Assembly: GCF_042643245.1 (NCBI RefSeq)
Contig: NZ_JBHRSK010000004.1
Location: forward strand, 434,001 to 498,000
Source of the DNA: Acidimangrovimonas pyrenivorans
GTDB lineage: Bacteria; Pseudomonadota; Alphaproteobacteria; Rhodobacterales; Rhodobacteraceae
Direction: 5' to 3'
Length of the DNA stretch: 64,000 nt
Shown here piece by piece: positions 7,949 to 17,200 of the stretch. A program made the translations under genes and the position numbers. Every line of letters starts with the position of its first letter. The first letter of the stretch is position 1. The notes under the pieces were generated by a model. It was not told the DNA's origin. It saw nothing but the letters and a program-made list of their open reading frames with translations, and did not search any database.

Positions 7949-9291
7949 CCGACGCGACCGCTTCCGACCTCCCGCGCAGCCGGCCGTCGCTGCTGACGCA
8001 GGACCCGCGCACCAAGCGCCGCAACGCCGCCGAGGCCCGGTTCCGCGCCTACGGTCAGATCGCCGTGTCGCTGGGCGTGCTGGCGCTGATCGTGCTGCTG
8101 TCCTCGATCCTCGGCAACGGCCTGTCGGCCTTCCAGCAGACCTATGTCACGCTGCGTATCGAACTGCCCGAGAACAAGCTCGACAAGTCCGGTGTGCGCG
8201 ACATCGAGGTGATGAAGAAGGCGACGACGCTGACCTACAGCCCGCTGATCTCGGCCGCGCTGAAGAAGACCATCGCCGACAAGGGCATCAAGATCGACGG
8301 GCTGTCGAGCAAGGATATCAGCCGCTTCATCTCGAAGGAGGCACCGGCGCAGCTGCGCAACCGGGTGCTGGCCAATCCGCAGCTGGTCGGCACCACGGTG
8401 ACGATGGAGATGCTGGCGAACGGCCGGATCGACGGCTACATGAAGGGCCGGGTCGACCGCGCCAGCGCCGCGCTCGACAGCAATGTCAGCCCGGCCCAGC
8501 TCGATCTTGCCGACGCGCTGAAGAAGGACGGCCTGCTGGTCAAGCGCTTCAACTGGGACTTCATCACCGCCCCCGATGCCTCGGACCAGCGGCCCGAGGC
8601 CGCCGGGCTGGGCGTCGCCATCATCGGCTCGGCCTACATGATGCTGATCGTGCTGGTGCTGGCGCTGCCGATCGGCGTGGCGACCTCGATCTACCTCGAG
8701 GAATTCGCGCCGCAGAACCGCTGGACAGACTTCGTCGAGGTCAACATCTCGAACCTGGCCGCGGTGCCGTCGATCGTCTTCGGCATTCTCGGCCTCGCGA
8801 TCTTCATCAACTTCGTCGGGTTGCCGCAATCGGCGCCGGTCGTCGGTGGCCTTGTCCTGACGCTGATGACCCTGCCGCGGATCATCATCCCGGCCCGCGC
8901 CGCGCTCAAGGCGGTGCCGCCGTCGATCCGCGACGCGGCACTGGGGGTAGGGGCCTCGAAGGTGCAGGCAGTGTTCCACCACGTCCTGCCGCTGGCCGCG
9001 CCGGGCATCCTGACCGGCCTCATCATCGGCCTCGGCCAGGCCCTGGGCGAGACGGCGCCGCTGCTGCTGATCGGCATGGTCGCCTTCGTCCGCGACTATC
9101 CGGGCGCGCCGCCCGAGGGCTTCTTCGATCCCGCCTCGGCGCTGCCGGTGCAGGTCTACAACTGGACTCAGCGGGCCGATCCTGCCTTTGTGGAACGAGC
9201 CTCCGGGGCGATCATCGTTTTGCTGGTGTTCCTGGTCATCATGAACGCGACGGCCGTCATTCTGCGCCGCCGCTTCGAACGCCGCTGGTGA
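7945..9291 (+). CDS. pstA: Phosphate ABC transporter permease PstA
   Basis: Second permease subunit of the Pst importer, 448 residues. It carries the alphaproteobacterial N-terminal extension (roughly residues 1-215), with one membrane segment at about 33-55 and a soluble periplasmic part. The permease core follows, including the EAA-type loop SIRDAALGVGASKVQAVFHHVLPLAAPG. It starts inside the pstC stop (ATGA) and is followed 10 bases later by pstB, so the subunits are made together. Confidence 0.95.
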   Translation: MTDATASDLPRSRPSLLTQDPRTKRRNAAEARFRAYGQIAVSLGVLALIVLLSSILGNGLSAFQQTYVTLRIELPENKLDKSGVRDIEVMKKATTLTYSPLISAALKKTIADKGIKIDGLSSKDISRFISKEAPAQLRNRVLANPQLVGTTVTMEMLANGRIDGYMKGRVDRASAALDSNVSPAQLDLADALKKDGLLVKRFNWDFITAPDASDQRPEAAGLGVAIIGSAYMMLIVLVLALPIGVATSIYLEEFAPQNRWTDFVEVNISNLAAVPSIVFGILGLAIFINFVGLPQSAPVVGGLVLTLMTLPRIIIPARAALKAVPPSIRDAALGVGASKVQAVFHHVLPLAAPGILTGLIIGLGQALGETAPLLLIGMVAFVRDYPGAPPEGFFDPASALPVQVYNWTQRADPAFVERASGAIIVLLVFLVIMNATAVILRRRFERRW

Positions 9292-9301
9292 GGGTCCGGA
9301 T

Positions 9302-10099
9302 ATGAACGACATGCGAATTTCGGAGAGACTGTTGGACACCAACGAGATTAAGATCGCGGCCAGCAAGGTGCAGGTCTTCTACGGCGACAACCACGCCATC
9401 AAGGATGTCAATGTAGAGATCCGCGACAAGACGGTCACCGCCTTCATCGGGCCGTCGGGCTGCGGCAAGTCGACCTTCCTGCGCTGCCTGAACCGGATGA
9501 ACGACACCATCCCGTCCTGCCGCGTCGAGGGGCTGATCACGCTCGATGGCGAGGACATCTACGATCCCAAGGTCGACCCGGTGCAGCTGCGCGCCCGCGT
9601 CGGCATGGTGTTCCAGAAGCCGAACCCGTTCCCGAAGTCGATCTACGACAACATCGCCTACGGCCCGCGCATCCACGGGCTGGCGCGCAACAAGGCCGAG
9701 CTCGACGAGATCGTCGAGAAGAGCCTGCGCCGGGCGGCGCTGTGGGACGAGGTCAAGGACCGGCTGAGTGCCACCGGCACCGGCCTGTCGGGCGGCCAGC
9801 AGCAGCGGCTGTGCATCGCCCGCGCCGTGGCGACCGAGCCCGAGGTGCTGCTGATGGACGAGCCCTGTTCGGCGCTCGACCCGATCGCCACGGCGCAGGT
9901 CGAGGAGCTGATCGACGAGCTGCGGGCGCAGTTCTCGGTCATCATCGTCACCCACTCGATGCAACAGGCCGCGCGCGTCAGCCAGCGGACGGCCTTCTTC
10001 CATCTGGGCAATCTCGTCGAATACGGCGAGACCGGCCAGATCTTCACTAACCCCGAAGATCCGCGTACCGAGAGCTACATCACGGGCCGGATCGGCTGA
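9302..10099 (+). CDS. pstB: Phosphate ABC transporter ATP-binding protein PstB
   Basis: ATPase subunit of the Pst importer, 265 residues. Walker A GPSGCGKST is at residues 50-58, the signature LSGGQQQRLCIARA near 161-174, and Walker B VLLMDEPCSALDP near 182-194. It couples ATP hydrolysis to phosphate uptake and, in characterised systems, takes part in PhoR/PhoU signalling. It lies 10 bases after pstA and 11 bases before phoU. An internal ATG at codon 4 is an alternative start with little effect. Confidence 0.98.
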   Translation: MNDMRISERLLDTNEIKIAASKVQVFYGDNHAIKDVNVEIRDKTVTAFIGPSGCGKSTFLRCLNRMNDTIPSCRVEGLITLDGEDIYDPKVDPVQLRARVGMVFQKPNPFPKSIYDNIAYGPRIHGLARNKAELDEIVEKSLRRAALWDEVKDRLSATGTGLSGGQQQRLCIARAVATEPEVLLMDEPCSALDPIATAQVEELIDELRAQFSVIIVTHSMQQAARVSQRTAFFHLGNLVEYGETGQIFTNPEDPRTESYITGRIG

Positions 10100-10110
10100 C
10101 GGAGGCAGGC

Positions 10111-10827
10111 ATGGAAACGACACATATCGCAGCGGCGTTCGACCGCGACCTGGAAGCGATCCAGGCGATGATCATGAAGATGGGCGGGTTGGTCGAAAGC
10201 GCCATCCTCGACGCCTCGCAGGCGCTCGAGACCCGCGACGAGGAACTCGCCGACCAGGTGCGGTCGAACGACAAGCTGATCGACGCGCTCGAAGAGCAGG
10301 TCAACGAAGAGGCCGCCCGGCTGCTGGCCCTGCGCTCGCCGACCGCCTCGGACCTGCGCACCGTGCTGACGGTGATGAAGATCTCGGGCAACCTCGAACG
10401 CGTCGGCGACTATGCCAAGAACATGGCGAAACGCTCGACCGTGCTGGCGCAGATGTCGCCGATCACCGGGGCAGGGGGCGCGATCCGGCGCATGTCGCGG
10501 GCGGTCGAACTGATGCTCAAGGACGCGCTCGACGCCTATGTCCAGCGCGATGCCGAACTGGCCACGGATGTGCGGATGCGCGACCAGGATGTCGATCAGA
10601 TGTACAACGCGCTGTTCCGCGAGTTCCTCACCCACATGATGGAGGACCCGCGCAACATCACCGCCTGCATGCATCTGCATTTCATCGCCAAGAACATCGA
10701 GCGGATGGGCGACCACGTCACCTCGATCGCCGAGCAGGTGATCTACCTCGTGACCGGCGAGATGCCCGACGACACCCGGCCGAAGGGCGACAAGACGTCC
10801 TACGCGCTCGACGGCGGGGCCGAGTGA
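10111..10827 (+). CDS. phoU: Phosphate signalling protein PhoU
   Basis: A 238-residue all-helical protein of the PhoU family, with two repeats of a three-helix bundle. Metal-binding E/D-x3-D motifs are visible in the segments ERVGDYAKN and ERMGDHVTS. PhoU represses the Pho regulon when phosphate is plentiful by linking the Pst transporter to PhoR. GGAGGCAGGC precedes the ATG. Its stop overlaps the phoB start region (TGATG), so the two are probably translationally coupled. Confidence 0.97.
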   Translation: METTHIAAAFDRDLEAIQAMIMKMGGLVESAILDASQALETRDEELADQVRSNDKLIDALEEQVNEEAARLLALRSPTASDLRTVLTVMKISGNLERVGDYAKNMAKRSTVLAQMSPITGAGGAIRRMSRAVELMLKDALDAYVQRDAELATDVRMRDQDVDQMYNALFREFLTHMMEDPRNITACMHLHFIAKNIERMGDHVTSIAEQVIYLVTGEMPDDTRPKGDKTSYALDGGAE

Positions 10828-11519
10828 TGTCGGGCGCCGAGATGCCGACCGTTCTGCTGGTCGAGGACGAACCGGCGCAGCGCGAGGTCCTGGCCTACAA
10901 CCTCGAGGCCGAGGGCTTTCGCGTCTCCAAGGCCGAGAACGGCGAGGAGGCGCTGCTGCTGGTCGACGAGGATCTGCCCGATATCGTCGTGCTGGACTGG
11001 ATGCTGCCCAATGTCTCGGGCATCGAGGTCTGCCGCCGGCTCAAGACCCGCAGCGAGACGCGGTCGATCCCGATCATCATGCTCTCGGCCCGGTCGGAAG
11101 AGGTCGACCGGGTGCGGGGGCTGGAGACCGGGGCCGACGATTACGTGGTCAAGCCGTATTCCGTGGTCGAGCTGATGGCCCGGGTCCGGGCCCAGCTGCG
11201 CCGGGTGCGGCCCTCGACCGTGGGCGCGGTGCTGGAATACGAGGACATCCGGCTCGATGCCGAGAGCCACCGGGTCTATCGCGGCGACAACGTGCTCAAG
11301 CTCGGGCCGACCGAGTTCCGGCTGCTGGCGACCTTCATGGAGAAGCCGGGCCGGGTCTGGAGCCGCGAGCAATTGCTCGACCGCGTCTGGGGCCGCGACA
11401 TCTATGTCGACACGCGTACCGTCGACGTCCATATCGGCCGGCTGCGCAAGGCGCTGTGCCAGCAGGGCGGCGACGATCCGGTGCGGACGGTGCGCGGCGC
11501 CGGCTACGCGCTCGGCTAA
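10827..11519 (+). CDS. phoB: PhoB response regulator
   Basis: A 230-residue OmpR/PhoB-type regulator. The receiver domain has the acidic pair E13-D14, the phospho-acceptor D57 in VVLDWMLPN and the conserved K of DDYVVKPYS. A winged-helix DNA-binding domain follows (about 130-228) with VDVHIGRLRKAL. The ATG at 10827 overlaps the phoU stop; a GTG three bases earlier is also possible. It is the likely binder of the three half-sites upstream of pstS and the output of phoR at the other end of the cluster. Confidence 0.96.
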   Translation: MSGAEMPTVLLVEDEPAQREVLAYNLEAEGFRVSKAENGEEALLLVDEDLPDIVVLDWMLPNVSGIEVCRRLKTRSETRSIPIIMLSARSEEVDRVRGLETGADDYVVKPYSVVELMARVRAQLRRVRPSTVGAVLEYEDIRLDAESHRVYRGDNVLKLGPTEFRLLATFMEKPGRVWSREQLLDRVWGRDIYVDTRTVDVHIGRLRKALCQQGGDDPVRTVRGAGYALG

Positions 11520-11634
11520 GTGGCGCGCAGGGCAAGCCGGAACCGAATATCGGCAATGCTCATAATCGGTATTATGTAAATAAAGCCGGTTGGCGCGCGA
11601 CCGCCCGCCGGCTTATCTGTTCTCGCCAAAGCCT
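11520..11634. other. phoB-cbbR convergent spacer with inverted repeats
   Basis: The 115-base convergent spacer holds CATAAT (11561-11566) / ATTATG (11571-11576) with a 4-base loop and AAGCCGG (11583-11589) / CCGGCTT (11608-11614) with an 18-base loop. Either could help end transcription from both sides; neither has a convincing U-tract. Confidence 0.45.
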
Positions 11635-12579
11635 TCACTTATAAAAGTTTTCCAGCGATCCCGGCAGGAAATCTCCTCCCATCCTGACGATCTCCTGATA
11701 GATGCGTTCGCCGGCCGGTCCCATCGGCGTATCGCTGGGCCAGACCAGGAACCAGTGGCGCAGGATCGGCAGCCCCGGCGCCCTGACCAATGCCAGGCGG
11801 CCGAACTCCAGCTCGTCGGTCACCGTGTGCAGTGAGATCAGCGCCAGCCCGAGCCCGGCGATCACCGCCTGCTTGATGGTCTCGTTCGAGCCCATCTCGA
11901 CCGTGTCGATGATCTGGCCCTCGCCGATCCGGTCCAGGTAGCGCGTCATCAGGATGCGGGTGCCCGAGCCTTCCTCGCGGCCGAGGAAGGTCTCGCGGAC
12001 CAGATCGGCGATCTCGACCTGCGCGGCCCGTGCCAGCGGATGGTCCGGTGGCGCGATGATGCCGTGCGGATGCGGCCCCAGCTGTTCGGCGACGACGTCG
12101 GGCTGGCGCGGCGGCCGGCCCATGATCGCCATGTCGACGGCGCCGCGGTCGAGATCGGCGACCACCTCGGTCCGGTTACCGACCCGCAGCACGATCTCGA
12201 TCTCGGGAAACCTGTCCATCAGCCGCTTGACCAGCCGCGGCGCGAAATACTTGCCGGTGGAGACCACACCGATCGTCACCTTGCCCGCATGGCCCTCGGC
12301 CAGGGCCTGAACCTGGCCCAGCCCCTGCGACAAATGCGCCTCGATCCGCTCCGCCGCGACCAGCAGCGCGTGACCGGCCTGGGTCAGCTGCGAACCCGCC
12401 GTGTCCGAGCTGCGCTGCAACAGCTTGCTTTGAGCAATTCCCTCTAACGCCTTGATTTGCAAGTGAACGGCCGGCGGCGTCAGGCTGAGCATATCGGCCG
12501 CCGCAGTGATCGAGCCGCTGCGCGCCACGGCGGCCAGCGCCCGCAATTGCTTCAAGGTGACGGCTTCCAGCCCCTTCAT
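11635..12579 (-). CDS. cbbR: LysR-type regulator CbbR
   Basis: A 314-residue LysR-family activator, divergent from the Calvin-cycle operon, as CbbR usually is. The winged helix-turn-helix occupies about residues 5-65 (LRALAAVARSGSITAAADMLSLTPPAVHLQIKALE), followed by an effector domain from about 95 (GKVTIGVVSTGKYFAPRLVKRLMDRFPEI is CbbR-like). In characterised cases CbbR activates cbb genes in response to metabolites such as RuBP or NADPH. The intergenic region carries a TTA-N7-TAA dyad that suits LysR binding. Confidence 0.95.
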   Translation of the reverse strand: MKGLEAVTLKQLRALAAVARSGSITAAADMLSLTPPAVHLQIKALEGIAQSKLLQRSSDTAGSQLTQAGHALLVAAERIEAHLSQGLGQVQALAEGHAGKVTIGVVSTGKYFAPRLVKRLMDRFPEIEIVLRVGNRTEVVADLDRGAVDMAIMGRPPRQPDVVAEQLGPHPHGIIAPPDHPLARAAQVEIADLVRETFLGREEGSGTRILMTRYLDRIGEGQIIDTVEMGSNETIKQAVIAGLGLALISLHTVTDELEFGRLALVRAPGLPILRHWFLVWPSDTPMGPAGERIYQEIVRMGGDFLPGSLENFYK

Positions 12580-12606
12580 TTAGCCAACCTTAATGAGAGT
12601 GTTACC

Positions 12607-12625
12607 CTTTTAAATGTCATAAAAG
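12607..12625. promoter_or_regulatory. Candidate CbbR operator
   Basis: A perfect inverted repeat CTTTTA-N7-TAAAAG lies between divergent cbbR and cbbF. It fits the TNA-N7-TNA pattern described for CbbR sites and stands out in AT content from its surroundings. It is 55 bases before the cbbF start and 28 before the cbbR start. Confidence 0.7.
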
Positions 12626-12679
12626 TCCGCCTTCCGCAATGTTTGGCCAGGAACCGCAGACTTGTGAGGAGGAGGCACA

Positions 12680-13687
12680 ATGTCGGCACATGACCCGATA
12701 TTCGCCGCGGCGGGCATCCCGCCAGCCCTGGAAGACACGGTGGCGCGGCTGGCCCGTGTCGGCGCACAGCTGGCCCGGATGATCGCCCGCGGCGGCCTCG
12801 AGCACGATCTCGGCGGCGCCGTCGGCACCAATACCGGCGGCGATGCCCAGAAGGCGCTGGACGTGATCGCCGACGAGGCCTTCATGGAGGCGCTCAAGGA
12901 CAGCCCGGTGCGCGACTACGCCTCCGAGGAACAGGACAGCGTGGTGACGCTGAACGGCGAAGGCTCCCTCGCTCTCGCCATCGACCCGCTCGACGGCTCG
13001 TCCAACATCGACGTCAACGTCTCGATCGGCACGATCTTCTCGATCTACCCTGTGGGCGACACGGCCGAGGCCAGCTTCCTGCGCCCGACCACCGACCAGC
13101 TGGCCGCCGGCTACATCATCTACGGGCCGCAATGCTGCATGATGGTGACCTTTGGCAAGGGCACGCTGAAATACGTGCTCGACCCCGAGGACGGCCTCTT
13201 CCACCTCGTCAACGACAAGGTGCAAGTGCCTCTTAAATCGTCGGAATATGCGATCAATGCCTCGAACTACCGGCATTGGCCGCGGCCGATCCGGGCCTAT
13301 ATCGACGATTGCGTCGCCGGCGCGGAAGGGCCGCATGCGCGCAATTTCAACATGCGCTGGATCGCCTCGCTGGTGGCCGAAACCCACCGCATCCTGACCC
13401 GCGGCGGCATCTTCCTCTATCCCGGCGACGACCGCAAGGGATACGAGCGCGGCCGGCTGCGGATGCTCTATGAATGCGCGCCGATCGCCATGCTGGTGAC
13501 CCAGGCCGGCGGCCAGGCCACTGACGGCGCCGATGCCATCCTCGGCCAGAGCGTGCCGGACCTGCATGCCCGCACCCCCTTCGTCTTCGGTTCGGCCGAG
13601 AAGGTGGCGCGCGTCGCCGCCTATCACGACCTGCCCGACCACGAAACCTCGGCCCTGTTCGGCAATCGCGGCCTCTTCCGGAGCTGA
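12680..13687 (+). CDS. cbbF: Class I fructose-1,6-bisphosphatase
   Basis: A 335-residue class I FBPase; in the Calvin cycle it hydrolyses fructose-1,6-bisphosphate (and often sedoheptulose-1,7-bisphosphate). The metal-binding motif DPLDGSSNIDVN lies near residue 102 and the sugar-phosphate loop around YPGDDRKGYERGRLRMLYE near 250-270. GGAGGAGGCAC directly before the ATG gives a strong ribosome-binding site. It is the first gene of the cbb operon, divergent from cbbR and 3 bases from cbbP. Confidence 0.97.
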   Translation: MSAHDPIFAAAGIPPALEDTVARLARVGAQLARMIARGGLEHDLGGAVGTNTGGDAQKALDVIADEAFMEALKDSPVRDYASEEQDSVVTLNGEGSLALAIDPLDGSSNIDVNVSIGTIFSIYPVGDTAEASFLRPTTDQLAAGYIIYGPQCCMMVTFGKGTLKYVLDPEDGLFHLVNDKVQVPLKSSEYAINASNYRHWPRPIRAYIDDCVAGAEGPHARNFNMRWIASLVAETHRILTRGGIFLYPGDDRKGYERGRLRMLYECAPIAMLVTQAGGQATDGADAILGQSVPDLHARTPFVFGSAEKVARVAAYHDLPDHETSALFGNRGLFRS

Positions 13688-13690
13688 TTC

Positions 13691-14563
13691 ATGAGTAAGA
13701 AACACCCGATCATCTCGGTCACCGGGTCCTCCGGCGCGGGCACCTCGACCGTCAAGCACACCTTCGACCAGATCTTTCGCCGCGAGGGCATCACCGCGGT
13801 CTCGATCGAGGGCGACGCCTTCCACCGCTACGACCGCGCGGCGATGAAGACCGAGCTTGAGAAACGCTATGCGGCCGGCGATCACTCGTTCTCGCATTTC
13901 TCCTACGAGGCCAATGAACTCAAGGAGTTGGAGCGCGTCTTTCGCGAATATGGCGAGACCGGCGGCGGTCGGACCCGGCATTATGTCCATGACGAGGCCG
14001 AATCCGAACGCTACGGCGTGCCGCCCGGCCATTTCACCGACTGGGCGCCGTTCGAGGAAGGCTCGGACCTGCTGTTCTACGAGGGGCTGCATGGTTCGGT
14101 GGTGAATGACGAGGTCGACCTGCCGAAATATGCCGATCTCAAGATCGGCGTCGTGCCGGTCATCAATCTCGAATGGATCCAGAAGATCCACCGAGACCGC
14201 GCCAGCCGCGGCTACACCACCGAGGCGGTGACAGACGTGATCCTGCGCCGGATGCATGCCTATGTGCATTGCATCACGCCGCAATTCACCGAGACCGACA
14301 TCAACTTCCAGCGCGTGCCTGTGGTCGATACCTCGAACCCCTTCGTCGCGCGCTGGATCCCGACCGCGGACGAGAGCCTCGTCGTCATCCGCTTCAAGAA
14401 CCCGCGCGGGATCGACTTCCCCTACCTGACCTCGATGATCCACGGCAGCTGGATGAGCCGCGCCAACTCGATCGTCATTCCCGGCAACAAGCTCGACCTG
14501 GCGATGCAGCTGATCCTGACGCCGCTGATCGACCGCCTGGTGCGCGACTCCAAGCGCGCCTGA
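13691..14563 (+). CDS. cbbP: Phosphoribulokinase
   Basis: A 290-residue class I (bacterial, octameric-type) phosphoribulokinase, converting ribulose-5-phosphate to the RuBisCO substrate RuBP with ATP. The P-loop GSSGAGTST lies at residues 12-20. EGDAFHRYDR carries the catalytic acid region and FYEGLHG the Walker B-like segment. It starts 3 bases after cbbF. In the R. sphaeroides form II operon a transketolase and a GAPDH gene come next; here both are absent and the aldolase follows directly. Confidence 0.97.
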   Translation: MSKKHPIISVTGSSGAGTSTVKHTFDQIFRREGITAVSIEGDAFHRYDRAAMKTELEKRYAAGDHSFSHFSYEANELKELERVFREYGETGGGRTRHYVHDEAESERYGVPPGHFTDWAPFEEGSDLLFYEGLHGSVVNDEVDLPKYADLKIGVVPVINLEWIQKIHRDRASRGYTTEAVTDVILRRMHAYVHCITPQFTETDINFQRVPVVDTSNPFVARWIPTADESLVVIRFKNPRGIDFPYLTSMIHGSWMSRANSIVIPGNKLDLAMQLILTPLIDRLVRDSKRA

Positions 14564-14594
14564 GCCCCCTGCCCCAGCCTTAGGAGTATCCGAC

Positions 14595-15680
14595 ATGGCC
14601 CTGATAACCCTGCGACAATTGCTCGACCACGCCGCCGAGACCGGCTATGGCGTGCCCGCCTTCAACATCAACAACATGGAACAGGGGCTGGCGATCATGG
14701 AGGCGGCGCGCAAATGCGACGCGCCGGTGATCATGCAGGCCAGCCGCGGCGCCCGCTCCTATGCCGGCGACATCATGCTGTCGAAGATGATCGAGGCGCT
14801 GGCGGCGATGTACCCGGAAATCCCGCTCTGCATGCACCAGGACCACGGCAATAACGAGGCCACCTGCATGTCGGCGATCCGCCACGGCTTCACCTCGGTG
14901 ATGATGGACGGGTCGCTCGAGGCGGATGCGAAGACGCCGGCAAGCTACGAATACAACGTCGAAATCACCGAACGCGTGGCGCGGATGGCGCATTGGGTCG
15001 GGGCCTCGGTCGAGGGCGAGCTGGGCGTGCTCGGCAGCCTCGAGACCGGCGAGGGCGAGGCCGAGGACGGCCACGGCTTCGAGGGCAAGCTGAGCCATGA
15101 CCAGCTGCTGACCGATCCCGACCAGGCGGTGGACTTCGTCACCAAGACCAAGGTCGATGCCCTGGCCATCGCCTGCGGCACCAGCCACGGCGCCTACAAG
15201 TTCTCGCGCAAGCCCGACGGCGACATCCTGGCGATGCGGGTGATCGAGGAGATCCACAGCAAGCTGCCGAACACCCACCTCGTCATGCACGGCTCGTCGA
15301 GCGTGCCGCAGGACCTGCAGGACATCATCAACGAGTTCGGCGGCGAGATGCCCCAGACCTACGGCGTGCCGGTCGAGGAAATCGTCCGCGGCATCAAGCA
15401 CGGCGTCCGCAAGGTCAATATCGACACCGATTGCCGCATGGCGATGACCGGCCAGTTCCGCAAGATCGCGATGCAGAAGCCGCAGGAATTCGACCCGCGC
15501 AAGTTCCTCAAGCCCGCCATGGACGCGATGGAACAGCTCTGCGCCGACCGCTTCGAGGCCTTCGGTACGGCGGGCAACGCCCACAAGATCACCGTCATCG
15601 CCCAGGACGACATGGCCGCGCGCTATGCCGCCGGCGCGCTCGACCCGGCGGTTTCGGCCACGCGCAGCGCGGCCGAGTAA
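14595..15680 (+). CDS. cbbA: Class II fructose-bisphosphate aldolase, Calvin type
   Basis: A 361-residue zinc-dependent aldolase of the CbbA subfamily, joining DHAP with glyceraldehyde-3-phosphate (and erythrose-4-phosphate) in the Calvin cycle. Zinc ligands are visible in MHQDHGNN (near residue 77), the catalytic glutamate in SVEGELGVLG and later histidines in GTSHGAYKF and VMHGSSS. It is 31 bases after cbbP, with TTAGGAG before the ATG, and 31 bases before cbbM. Confidence 0.97.
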   Translation: MALITLRQLLDHAAETGYGVPAFNINNMEQGLAIMEAARKCDAPVIMQASRGARSYAGDIMLSKMIEALAAMYPEIPLCMHQDHGNNEATCMSAIRHGFTSVMMDGSLEADAKTPASYEYNVEITERVARMAHWVGASVEGELGVLGSLETGEGEAEDGHGFEGKLSHDQLLTDPDQAVDFVTKTKVDALAIACGTSHGAYKFSRKPDGDILAMRVIEEIHSKLPNTHLVMHGSSSVPQDLQDIINEFGGEMPQTYGVPVEEIVRGIKHGVRKVNIDTDCRMAMTGQFRKIAMQKPQEFDPRKFLKPAMDAMEQLCADRFEAFGTAGNAHKITVIAQDDMAARYAAGALDPAVSATRSAAE

Positions 15681-15711
15681 GCCCCCGGGACGCAAGAGAA
15701 GGAGACGACCG

Positions 15712-17097
15712 ATGGACCAGTCCAATCGCTATGCCGACCTGAGCCTCAAGGAAGCCGACCTGATCGCCGGCGGCCGCCATGTTCTCGTCGCCTACATCAT
15801 GAAGCCCAAGGAGGGCTACGGCTACCTCGAGACCGCGGCCCATTTCGCCGCCGAGAGCTCGACCGGCACCAATGTCGAGGTCTCGACCACCGACGATTTC
15901 ACCCGCGGCGTCGACGCGCTGGTCTACGAGATCGACGAGGCCAGGGAGATCACCAAGATCGCCTACCCGATCGACCTGTTCGATCGCAACATGATCGACG
16001 GTCGGGCGATGCTGGCCTCGTTCCTGACCCTGACGATCGGCAACAACCAGGGCATGGGCGACGTCGCCTATGCCAAGATGCACGACTTCTACGTCCCGCC
16101 AGCCTATCTGAGGCTGTTCGACGGGCCCTCGACCACGATCACGGATCTGTGGCGCGTGCTCGGCCGGCCGGTCGTCGATGGCGGCTTCATCGTCGGCACC
16201 ATCATCAAGCCGAAGCTGGGCCTGCGGCCGCAGCCCTTCGCCGATGCCTGCTACGACTTCTGGCTCGGCGGCGACTTCATCAAGAACGACGAGCCGCAGG
16301 GCAACCAGGTCTTCGCCCCGTTCAAGGAGACGGTGCAGCTGGTCGCCGACGCGATGAAGCGGGCGCAGGACAAGACCGGCGCGGCCAAGCTGTTCTCGTG
16401 GAACATCACCGCCGACGATTATCACGAGACCATCGCGCGCGGCGAATACATCCTCGAGACCTTCGGGCCGGATGCCGACCACTGCGCCTTCCTCGTCGAC
16501 GGCTACGTCGCCGGGCCGCAGGCGATCACCACCGCGCGGCGCAGCTTCCCCAGGCAGTACCTGCACTATCACCGCGCCGGCCACGGCGCCGTCACCTCGC
16601 CCTCGGCCAAGCGCGGCTATACCGCCTTCGTCCTGGCCAAGATGGCGCGGCTGCAGGGCGCCTCCGGCATCCATGTCGGCACCATGGGCTACGGCAAGAT
16701 GGAGGGCGAGGCCTCGGACACGATCATCGCCCACATGATCACCGAGGACAGCGCCGACGGGCCGTTCTTCCACCAGGAATGGCTGGGGATGAACCCGACG
16801 ACGCCGATCATCTCGGGCGGCATGAACGCGCTGCGGATGCCGGGCTTCTTCGCCAATCTCGGCCATTCCAACCTGGTCATGACCGCCGGCGGCGGCTCGT
16901 TTGGCCATGTCGACGGCGCGGCCGCCGGGGCCATCAGCCTGCGCCAGGCCGAGCAGTGCTGGAAAGAGGGCGCCGACCCGCTCGAATTCGCCAAGGACCA
17001 CAAGGAGTTCGCCCGCGCCTTCGAAAGCTTCCCGGGCGATGCCGACAAGCTCTACCCGGGCTGGCGCGAGGCGCTGCGGGTCGATACCGCGGCATGA
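15712..17097 (+). CDS. cbbM: Form II ribulose-1,5-bisphosphate carboxylase/oxygenase
   Basis: A 461-residue form II RuBisCO (large-subunit-only type), fixing CO2 onto RuBP. The catalytic residues fall at exactly the Rhodospirillum rubrum positions: K166 in IIKPKLGLRP, the carbamylated K191 with D193 and E194 in FIKNDEPQGN, H287 in YLHYHRAGHGA and loop-6 K329 in MGYGKMEGE. The ATG at 15712 follows AGAAGGAG; an open frame extending 29 codons upstream is not needed. Form II enzymes suit high CO2 and low O2. No cbbQ/cbbO activase genes are nearby. Confidence 0.99.
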   Translation: MDQSNRYADLSLKEADLIAGGRHVLVAYIMKPKEGYGYLETAAHFAAESSTGTNVEVSTTDDFTRGVDALVYEIDEAREITKIAYPIDLFDRNMIDGRAMLASFLTLTIGNNQGMGDVAYAKMHDFYVPPAYLRLFDGPSTTITDLWRVLGRPVVDGGFIVGTIIKPKLGLRPQPFADACYDFWLGGDFIKNDEPQGNQVFAPFKETVQLVADAMKRAQDKTGAAKLFSWNITADDYHETIARGEYILETFGPDADHCAFLVDGYVAGPQAITTARRSFPRQYLHYHRAGHGAVTSPSAKRGYTAFVLAKMARLQGASGIHVGTMGYGKMEGEASDTIIAHMITEDSADGPFFHQEWLGMNPTTPIISGGMNALRMPGFFANLGHSNLVMTAGGGSFGHVDGAAAGAISLRQAEQCWKEGADPLEFAKDHKEFARAFESFPGDADKLYPGWREALRVDTAA

Positions 17098-17104
17098 AAC
17101 CGGC

Positions 17105-17170
17105 GCGGGGCGGAGCGAGCCTTCGCCCCGCAATGCTTGATCCCGATCTCGGGCGGGGGTACCCCCGCCC
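17105..17170 (+). terminator. Paired hairpins between cbbM and rpe
   Basis: First a stem GCGGGGCG (17105-17112) / CGCCCCGC (17124-17131), then a perfect 20-base palindrome GGGCGGGGGTACCCCCGCCC (17151-17170). They fill most of the 103-base gap after cbbM. Neither has a U-tract; they may shield the abundant cbbM transcript or dampen expression of rpe. Confidence 0.6.
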
Positions 17171-17200
17171 CATGGATGACCCCAACCCGAGGCAAGGCCC

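Noticed and set aside
11561..11614. Strong terminator between phoB and cbbR
   Set aside because: The inverted repeats have a long loop or an AT stem and no U-tract, so I recorded only a weak convergent spacer feature.
12617..14596. A 659-codon minus-strand frame over cbbF and cbbP
   Set aside because: It is antisense to both Calvin-cycle genes, whose catalytic motifs are intact.
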